Below, in pieces: positions 6,521 through 11,008 of a stretch of 11,008 nt of DNA. The DNA lies in assembly GCA_031265015.1 (NCBI GenBank), contig JAISDG010000195.1, positions 1-11,008 of the forward strand, read 5' to 3'. This stretch comes from Spirochaetaceae bacterium (GTDB taxonomy: Bacteria; Spirochaetota; Spirochaetia; Treponematales; Breznakiellaceae). Position numbers and translations under genes: made by a program. Numbering within the stretch: position 1 is the first letter of the stretch; each line of letters begins with the position of its first letter. Under the pieces are notes generated by a model. That model made no database searches. It was not told the origin of the DNA and worked only from the letters and a program-made list of their open reading frames with translations.

Positions 6521-6573
6521 CGGGGTATTAAACCCGCAGACGGAATAAAGTAAGGAGTAAAAAGTTTGCTGCC

Positions 6574-7116
6574 ATGGCTATTGTAAACAAAGCACAAAAA
6601 AACGGATTCTTTGTAAGAAATCTGCGGAATTTTTTTGAACACCGGGCCTTGTGGATGTACCTGCTCTGCGACGAAGCCCGTAAACAGGGAGCCGATCCGG
6701 CAAGCTTCGCTCCCGCTGCCATACGCCGCTGCGGCATCTATCACGGTATCCGGGCGATCACCGGCATCCAGGACGCGGCGGCCCAGGCGGAATCCGGCGG
6801 GCATGCGGGGGAAGGTCCCGGGGTTAGCTGTAAAGCGCTGCAAAAAAAACTCTTTCCCCCGGCGGGACAGGCGATCTTTGAAATGAAATTCCGCCGGTTG
6901 ACCGACGATGCTTTTGATGTGGACTTTCACTACTGTCCCCTGGTTTCGGCCTGGAAAAAACAGGGATGCAGCGACGATGAATGCGACAAACTCTGTGACT
7001 GGGCCATGGAAGGGGACCGGGGCATTGCCGAAACCTTTGGCTGCGAACTGGAACTGGAAAAAACTATCGCCCGGGGTGATGATGTCTGCCAGATCCGCTT
7101 TCGCCGGAAACAATAA
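6574..7116 (+). CDS. L-2-amino-thiazoline-4-carboxylate hydrolase (ATC hydrolase)-family protein
   Basis: A 180-residue cytoplasmic protein of the ATC-hydrolase family. The founding enzyme opens the thiazoline ring of ATC on the way to L-cysteine; most relatives are uncharacterised. Family signatures are the C-terminal block FHYCPLVSAW (118-127), the DDECDKLCDWAMEGDRGIA segment (134-152), and FGCELELEKTIARGDDVCQIRF (155-176). Six Cys lie in the last third (121, 132, 137, 141, 157, 172). The first 90 residues are less conserved and helical. The start at 6574 is the only near in-frame choice, yet AAGGAG (6552-6557) lies 16 nt away, which is unusually far. The PHP gene begins 2 nt after its stop, so the two are translated together. 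I would treat the catalytic role as provisional because the substrate cannot be read from the sequence. Confidence 0.75.
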   Translation: MAIVNKAQKNGFFVRNLRNFFEHRALWMYLLCDEARKQGADPASFAPAAIRRCGIYHGIRAITGIQDAAAQAESGGHAGEGPGVSCKALQKKLFPPAGQAIFEMKFRRLTDDAFDVDFHYCPLVSAWKKQGCSDDECDKLCDWAMEGDRGIAETFGCELELEKTIARGDDVCQIRFRRKQ

Positions 7117-7118
7117 GT

Positions 7119-7961
7119 ATGGGATTTATATACGAGACCCACCTTCATACCCGGCAGGCCAGCGTCTGCGGCGTTTCCCGGGGCGCCGACTATGTCCGGC
7201 GTTATCTGGATGCGGGCTTTACCGGCATTATGGTGACCGATCATTTTTTTAACAGCAATACCCCTTTGGACCGCCGGCAGCCATGGTCCGAATGGGTCAA
7301 TGGTTTTTGTTCCGGTTACGAAGATGCCCGGAACGAAGGGGAAAAGCGGGGATTGGATGTGTTCTTTGGCTGGGAAGAAACGTTTGACGGCGATGATTAT
7401 CTGGTCTACGGCCTGGACAAGGCGTGGCTCCTGGAACACCCCGAAATGATCCGCTGGACCAGAAAGGAGCAGGCCCGGGAAGTACGCCGATCCGGGGGCT
7501 GTGTGGTTCACGCCCATCCTTTCAGGCAGCACAGTTACATAGACGCGATACACCTGGCTCCGCATTTTGTAGACGCCATAGAAGCCGCGAACAAAGGCAA
7601 CCACGATGCGATCTACGATGCCCAGGCCCTCGAATACGCCCGGATTCTGGGGCTGCCCGCGGTGGCCGGCTCGGACATCCATAACGCGAAAGATTTACCG
7701 GGTCAAGCGCCCTTTGGTATCGAGGTTGAAACAAAACTTGCTTCCATAGCGGATTATGCCGCGCTGATACTGAATAGGGGTACCATAAAACTCAGGATGC
7801 CGCCGGGCCGTTGTGATTTCCGCCGAACCGGCGATAAGCCTTTGCTGTTACCGGTGGAAATTCGGGACAGGAATGACAGAACCCCCGGCCCCCGGCGGAT
7901 GACCTTTAACGAAGCGGCGGAACAGCTGGCTTTTTCCGCGGTGGAAAAAAAAGCGGGGTAG
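7119..7961 (+). CDS. PHP-domain metal-dependent hydrolase
   Basis: A 280-residue protein of the PHP superfamily (phosphoesterases related to histidinol phosphatase and to the polymerase C proofreading domain). Metal-ligand motifs are all visible: HLH (H8, H10), TDH (D41, H42), WEE (E86/E87), HAHPF (H131, H133) and GSDIH (D186, H188). These would bind two or three metal ions. The last 60 residues are variable and basic. It probably hydrolyses a phosphate ester of a small molecule or nucleotide; the substrate is not deducible. The start is ATG at 7119, 2 nt after the stop of the ATC-hydrolase-family gene, with no independent strong Shine-Dalgarno, so coupling is likely. The ddl gene follows after 29 nt with its own ribosome-binding site. 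Standalone PHP proteins of this size are common in Firmicutes and spirochaetes. Confidence 0.85.
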   Translation: MGFIYETHLHTRQASVCGVSRGADYVRRYLDAGFTGIMVTDHFFNSNTPLDRRQPWSEWVNGFCSGYEDARNEGEKRGLDVFFGWEETFDGDDYLVYGLDKAWLLEHPEMIRWTRKEQAREVRRSGGCVVHAHPFRQHSYIDAIHLAPHFVDAIEAANKGNHDAIYDAQALEYARILGLPAVAGSDIHNAKDLPGQAPFGIEVETKLASIADYAALILNRGTIKLRMPPGRCDFRRTGDKPLLLPVEIRDRNDRTPGPRRMTFNEAAEQLAFSAVEKKAG

Positions 7962-7990
7962 CGGGAATTTTCCAACCAGGGGAGGAACGG

Positions 7991-9166
7991 ATGAACAGAA
8001 AACTTACCGTAGGTATACTCTGCGGAGGAAAATCCGCGGAGCACGAAGTATCCCTCCAGTCGGCCAGGAATGTCTATGAAGCCATGGACCGGGAAAAGTT
8101 TAACCCTGTCCTTATCGGCATAGAAAAAACCGGACGGTGGATTTTTAACGCTTCCGGTTATGTGAACGATGATCATATCAGTAATGATCATGTCAACACC
8201 AATCCTGCCAACAATTCCATAAACAGGTTTATTCTAAACGCCGATGATCCGGCGGCGATATGTCTGGCCCCGCAAAGCTTTTCGGCGGTTCTGCCTCCCC
8301 GCAGCGGTGGCTTTCTTTCGATAACCGGGGAATCCGGGGAAGCGTTGGTTTCCGGTAAGGTTCAGCTGGACCTGATTTTCCCCATACTCCACGGGCCTTT
8401 CGGTGAAGACGGCACGGTGCAGGGACTTCTTAAACTGGCGGAAATTCCCTTTGTCGGACCGGGGGTCCTCGGCTCCGCCGCAGGCATGGACAAGGATGTA
8501 ATGAAGCGGCTCCTCCGGGACGGCGGAGCGCCCATCGGTCAATTCCTGGTACTCCGGGATTGGGAACCGGTTCCTTCGTTTGCGGACATTACCGCCGCTC
8601 TGGGAAACCCGGTATTTGTCAAGCCCTCCAATATGGGTTCCAGCGTGGGGGTAAGCAAGGTTCATGACGAAGCAGATTTCCGCGCCGCCCTGCGCGAAGC
8701 TTTCGTTTACGACACGAAAGTAATTCTGGAAGAAAACATCCCCGGCAGGGAAATAGAATGTTCCGTGCTGGGCAATGAAGAACCGCAGGCGTCCCTTCCC
8801 GGAGAGGTAAAGGCCGGCAGGGATTTTTATTCCTACGAGGCAAAGTACATTGACTCAGCGGGGGCAGCGCTGGAAATCCCCGCCAAACTGCCGGATGATA
8901 AAGTTAAGGAAATACAGGCCCTGGCGGTCAAAACCTTCCGGATTCTGGAATGCCAGGGCTTATCCAGGGTAGATTTTTTTATGAAAGAGGACGGCAGGGT
9001 ACTGGTAAACGAAATTAACACCATGCCGGGATTTACCAGGATCAGCATGTATCCCAAATTGTGGGAAGCCTCCGGTCTGACGTATACGGCCCTTATCACC
9101 CGGCTTATAGAGCTTGCCCTGGCGCGGTTTGAAAAAGAGAAAAAACTTAAAACCAGTTACAGTTAG
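7991..9166 (+). CDS. ddl: D-alanine--D-alanine ligase, DdlA-like
   Basis: A 391-residue ATP-grasp ligase that joins two D-Ala for peptidoglycan precursors, acting in the cytoplasm. Visible motifs are GGKSAEHEVSL (12-22, E19 for the first D-Ala), HGPFGEDGTVQG (134-145), GMDKDVMKRLL (165-175), KPSNMGSSVGVSKV (211-224), EIECSVLGN, YSYEAKY (280-286) with Tyr282 at the position that favours D-Ala over D-lactate, and SRVDFF...VNEINTMPGFT with R326, D328, E341 and N343. It follows the DdlA pattern, including ILNADDPA at 81-88. About 22 extra residues, Asn/Asp/His-rich, are inserted just before that motif (about 58-79), making it longer than E. coli DdlA (364). GGGGAGG lies 6 nt before the ATG. It is probably the last gene of the plus-strand run, before convergent hairpins. 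Confidence 0.96.
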   Translation: MNRKLTVGILCGGKSAEHEVSLQSARNVYEAMDREKFNPVLIGIEKTGRWIFNASGYVNDDHISNDHVNTNPANNSINRFILNADDPAAICLAPQSFSAVLPPRSGGFLSITGESGEALVSGKVQLDLIFPILHGPFGEDGTVQGLLKLAEIPFVGPGVLGSAAGMDKDVMKRLLRDGGAPIGQFLVLRDWEPVPSFADITAALGNPVFVKPSNMGSSVGVSKVHDEADFRAALREAFVYDTKVILEENIPGREIECSVLGNEEPQASLPGEVKAGRDFYSYEAKYIDSAGAALEIPAKLPDDKVKEIQALAVKTFRILECQGLSRVDFFMKEDGRVLVNEINTMPGFTRISMYPKLWEASGLTYTALITRLIELALARFEKEKKLKTSYS

Positions 9167-9176
9167 ACCGGGGGTG

Positions 9177-9226
9177 TTCCAAAATTTCAACGTTTGGAAA
9201 CTTCAAAGCCGGTGGAAAAACCCGGC
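9177..9226. terminator. Convergent hairpins between ddl and thioesterase
   Basis: Two stem-loops lie in the 77-bp gap between convergent genes. TTCCAAA (9177-9183) pairs with TTTGGAA (9193-9199) across a 9-nt loop. GCCGG (9208-9212) pairs with CCGGC (9222-9226) and is followed by AAGGTTTT on the plus strand and TTTGAAGTTT on the minus strand. Neither has a classic long U-run. A 10-bp palindrome GAACCGGTTC (9236-9245) overlaps the thioesterase stop. The placement fits a weak bidirectional terminator. Confidence 0.45.
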
Positions 9227-9243
9227 AAGGTTTTGGAACCGGT

Positions 9244-9645
9244 TCAGTTGCTTTTTGGATCCAGCCCCGGCAGATTCCATTCTTCGGGGATCTTGGTGGG
9301 CTGGCCTTTGGAATCCACAAAGGCCCAGGTAACTTTTGCCGCGGCAATCAAATCATCTTTCCGTTTTATTTCCTGGGCGATAATGCCGCTGACGGCTCCC
9401 TTTTTGATGGGCCAGGATCTGATGGTAAGCACATCGTCGGGAAAGGCCGGCTGCTTGTAATCAATTTCTACCCTGGCCACATACACGCCGTAACCTGTTC
9501 TTACCGCTTCCACATAATCGAAACCCACGGCCTTAAGGAATTCATACCGGGCATACTCCAGGTAATGAAGATAATTGGCGTTATTTACATGATTGTAATG
9601 ATCGCACTCATAGGTGCGGACCCGCAAAGTACATTCACAAACCAT
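9244..9645 (-). CDS. Hotdog-fold acyl-CoA thioesterase (4HBT / YbgC-FadM type)
   Basis: A 133-residue single-domain hotdog thioesterase that would hydrolyse acyl-CoA or related thioesters in the cytoplasm. The N-terminal signature VRTYECDHYNHVNNANYLHYLEYAR contains the catalytic Asp (D15) with H19, N21 and Y25. The pattern EIDYKQPAFPDDVLTIRSW, typical of the second half of the fold, follows, and the C-terminus is short. Size fits the family (130-140). The start is taken as ATG at 9645: starts further up (TTG at 9681, ATG at 9657) fall within the predicted promoter. The chosen ATG has no Shine-Dalgarno and lies 7 nt after the -10 box, so the mRNA may be leaderless. The gene is convergent with ddl and divergent from the Nudix gene. 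The exact acyl substrate is unknown. Confidence 0.88.
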   Translation of the reverse strand: MVCECTLRVRTYECDHYNHVNNANYLHYLEYARYEFLKAVGFDYVEAVRTGYGVYVARVEIDYKQPAFPDDVLTIRSWPIKKGAVSGIIAQEIKRKDDLIAAAKVTWAFVDSKGQPTKIPEEWNLPGLDPKSN

Positions 9646-9662
9646 AGGAATAACCATATACT
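9634..9662 (+). promoter_or_regulatory. Promoter of the Nudix gene
   Basis: TTCACA (9634-9639, 5 of 6), a 17-nt spacer and TATACT (9657-9662, 5 of 6). Transcription would begin near 9669, leaving a leader of about 25 nt that contains AAGGAG before the ATG at 9695. Its -10 box shares bases with the -10 box of the minus-strand thioesterase promoter. Confidence 0.6.
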
Positions 9663-9681
9663 TAAAAAGATCTATTTTCAA
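9653..9681 (-). promoter_or_regulatory. Promoter of the thioesterase gene
   Basis: Minus strand: TTGAAA (9681-9676, 5 of 6), a 17-nt spacer and TATGGT (9658-9653, 4 of 6). The start of transcription would be about 9646, at or next to the ATG. It overlaps the Nudix promoter on the other strand. Confidence 0.5.
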
Positions 9682-9694
9682 GGAGAATGCCGTT

Positions 9695-10255
9695 ATGTTC
9701 CGCTATTGCCCCGCCTGCGCTTCCGAAAGAATCAGCTTTAAAAAGGGTAAGGTATTTACCTGCCCCGACTGTGGCTTTACCTACTACCACAATACCGCCG
9801 CCGCGACCGCCTGTATCGTCAGGACCGGCGCGGGGCTGCTTTTCCTGGTCCGGGGCAAGGAACCGGCCAAGGGAAAGCTGGATCTGCCCGGCGGTTTTGT
9901 GGACCCCGGCGAGGGCGCGATGGACGGCCTGCGCCGGGAATTCGTTGAGGAACTGGGCTGGGATCCGCTGGCCGCCGCCGGCCCTGCCGGGGAATCCGGT
10001 ACAAAACCCCAGGAGGCTTTTACGCTCTTTGCATCCTTTCCCAACAAGTACCCCTACAAAAACATTCCCTACAATACCTGCGATTTGTTTTTTTATATTG
10101 ACGCCCCCACCCTCTCCAAAGAAGATTTACGTCTGGAAGCGGCGGAAATCGCCGAAGTACGGTTTATCAGGCCCGGGGATATCAACTATGAAGACCTGGC
10201 CTTTGAGTCCGCCAAACAGGCCGTTAAAACGTACCTGCAGCGGCATTGCGAGTAA
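9695..10255 (+). CDS. Nudix hydrolase with N-terminal zinc ribbon
   Basis: A 186-residue protein with two parts. A zinc ribbon at residues 5-26 has CPAC and CPDC (C5, C8, C23, C26). A Nudix domain follows (about 33-180). The Nudix box is complete: G67, E73, then R81-E82, E85-E86 and G88 in the pattern GX5EX7REXXEEXGW. Such enzymes cleave nucleoside diphosphates linked to another group (NADH, ADP-ribose and similar compounds). The ribbon plus Nudix layout resembles the NudC family in outline, but the NudC-specific SQPWPFPxS motif is absent, so I leave the substrate open. The start is ATG at 9695, with AAGGAG 9 nt before it. An in-frame ATG at 9614 would extend into the divergent thioesterase gene. 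serS follows 43 nt downstream. Confidence 0.9.
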   Translation: MFRYCPACASERISFKKGKVFTCPDCGFTYYHNTAAATACIVRTGAGLLFLVRGKEPAKGKLDLPGGFVDPGEGAMDGLRREFVEELGWDPLAAAGPAGESGTKPQEAFTLFASFPNKYPYKNIPYNTCDLFFYIDAPTLSKEDLRLEAAEIAEVRFIRPGDINYEDLAFESAKQAVKTYLQRHCE

Positions 10256-10263
10256 CGAGCCTC

Positions 10264-10292
10264 TGGACGGAAATCATCCCCCCTGGTACTAT
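10264..10292 (+). promoter_or_regulatory. Possible extended -10 promoter of serS
   Basis: TGGACG (10264-10269, 4 of 6), a 17-nt spacer ending in TGG, and TACTAT (10287-10292, 4 of 6). The TG one base before the -10 box gives the extended form. Transcription would start at about 10298-10299, the ATG itself. The match is modest. Confidence 0.35.
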
Positions 10293-10298
10293 ACAATC

Positions 10299-11008
10299 AT
10301 GCTGGATTATCGTTTTATTGTTGACAATATCGACGCTGTTAAAAAGAACATAGAAAACCGTTTTATGAAGGCCGACGCCGACGCGGTGGTACGGCTTTTT
10401 ACCAGGCGGACCGGGCTTACCACGGCCATTCAGGATCTGCAGCAAAAGCGTAACGCCAACGCCGGCGCGATGAAAGGCAAAATGGAGCAGGCCGAACGGC
10501 AGCGGCTTATCGAAGAGGGCAAAAAGCTCAAGGATGAAATTGCCGCCGCCGATACGGAGCTTTCGGGGCTTGAGGCGGAACTTGAGGCCGAAGCGCGGCG
10601 TATTCCCAACATGGCCCATCCCGACGCGCCTGTCGGCAGGGAGGATAAAGACAACCTCGAAGTAAAGCGGGTAGGGGAGCCGTGCCGGTTTGATTTTGAG
10701 CCGAAGGATCATGTGCAGCTTGGTCAGGACCTGGACATTATCGACTTTGATTCGGCCACCAAGGTTTCGGGGACAAAGTTTTACTACCTCAAAAACGAGG
10801 GAGTTTTTCTTGAACTTGGTCTTACCCGTTACGCGTTGGACATTCTGGTAAAAAAAGGATTCACCCCGTTTATCACGCCGGACATCGCCAGGGAAGAGAT
10901 CCTTGCCGGCATAGGCTTTAATCCGCGCGGGGCCGAATCCAACGTCTACAGCCTTGAAGGAGAAGGCGCCTGTCTTGTGGGAACCGCGGAGATTACGCTT
11001 GGGGGCTA
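10299..11008 (+). CDS. serS: Seryl-tRNA synthetase, N-terminal part (cut by window edge)
   Basis: The first 236 residues of a class II seryl-tRNA synthetase, which charges tRNA-Ser with serine. The protein begins MLDYRFIVDNIDAVKKNIEN, a typical SerRS start. The tRNA-binding helical hairpin spans about residues 30-105 and contains RIPNMAHPDAPVGRED at its end. The catalytic domain starts at about 130 and shows VSGTKFYYLKNEGVFLELGL, FTPFITPDIAREE and the motif GTAEITLGG (T229-A-E231), where the serine- and ATP-binding region begins. The rest of motif 2 and motif 3 lie beyond the edge. There is no Shine-Dalgarno before the ATG (upstream bases are CCTGGTACTATACAATC), and a -10-like box lies 6 nt away, so leaderless translation is possible. 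The reading frame stays open to the end. Confidence 0.95.
   Translation, partial: MLDYRFIVDNIDAVKKNIENRFMKADADAVVRLFTRRTGLTTAIQDLQQKRNANAGAMKGKMEQAERQRLIEEGKKLKDEIAAADTELSGLEAELEAEARRIPNMAHPDAPVGREDKDNLEVKRVGEPCRFDFEPKDHVQLGQDLDIIDFDSATKVSGTKFYYLKNEGVFLELGLTRYALDILVKKGFTPFITPDIAREEILAGIGFNPRGAESNVYSLEGEGACLVGTAEITLGG

Noticed and set aside
6304..7682. Long minus-strand open frames of 269 and 250 codons opposite the lipoprotein, ATC-hydrolase-family and PHP genes
   Set aside because: They overlap well-supported plus-strand genes, have no recognisable domain, and look like composition-driven shadows of GC-rich coding DNA.
9236..9245. Palindrome GAACCGGTTC as an operator
   Set aside because: It sits at the end of a convergent pair, away from any promoter, so a regulator site is unlikely; it is noted only as part of the terminator region.
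9614..9694. Upstream ATG of the Nudix frame
   Set aside because: It is upstream of the predicted transcript start and overlaps the thioesterase gene; ATG 9695 has AAGGAG at 9 nt and is followed at once by the zinc ribbon.
10224..10712. Minus-strand 162-codon open frame opposite serS
   Set aside because: The plus strand encodes an unambiguous seryl-tRNA synthetase; the minus frame shows no domain.

Overview
The window reads as chromosomal DNA from a spirochaete, most likely a Treponema relative of moderate-to-high GC content. This is an inference. It rests on a cyclophilin-FKBP fusion lipoprotein (a dual-family immunophilin architecture described from Treponema and some Bacteroidetes), on the style of the lipoproteins, and on the SerRS and Ddl sequences. 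Species cannot be fixed from the sequence alone.

Layout: (1) Positions 1-354 hold a small toxin-antitoxin pair on the minus strand: a DUF433 antitoxin with its own promoter, and the N-terminus of a DUF5615 PIN-like toxin cut by the window edge. (2) Positions 395-436 hold strong overlapping hairpins that separate this pair from the next transcript. (3) Positions 443-3143, minus strand, form a tightly packed three-gene operon with 1-nt stop/start overlaps. In order of transcription it encodes a dual-domain peptidyl-prolyl isomerase lipoprotein, a four-helix membrane protein and a MinD/ParA-type ATPase with a coiled-coil tail. (4) A 52-bp divergent spacer is followed by a plus-strand run, 3196-9166. 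It encodes an unrecognised 771-residue protein with a Pro/Ala/Lys linker built on 14-residue tandem repeats, a DUF4349 lipoprotein, an ATC-hydrolase-family protein, a PHP-domain protein and a DdlA-like D-alanine--D-alanine ligase. (5) Convergent hairpins at 9177-9226 end ddl and face a minus-strand hotdog thioesterase. (6) The thioesterase and a Zn-ribbon Nudix hydrolase diverge from interleaved promoters. (7) seryl-tRNA synthetase begins at 10299 and runs off the right edge.

Working together: the window is mostly core metabolism and envelope functions (peptidoglycan precursor synthesis, extracytoplasmic protein folding, lipoproteins, translation), with one accessory toxin-antitoxin pair. I did not find an obviously new multi-gene defence or mobile system. 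The most noteworthy signals are the dual immunophilin in a membrane-protein/MinD operon, the higher-order 84-bp organisation of the repeat gene, and several genes that lack a Shine-Dalgarno and carry a -10-like box 6-8 nt before the start codon, which suggests leaderless mRNAs. A coupled ATC-hydrolase/PHP gene pair of unknown substrate is also worth a look. No gene-free stretch exceeds about 140 bases; no tRNA, rRNA, CRISPR array or insertion sequence was seen.
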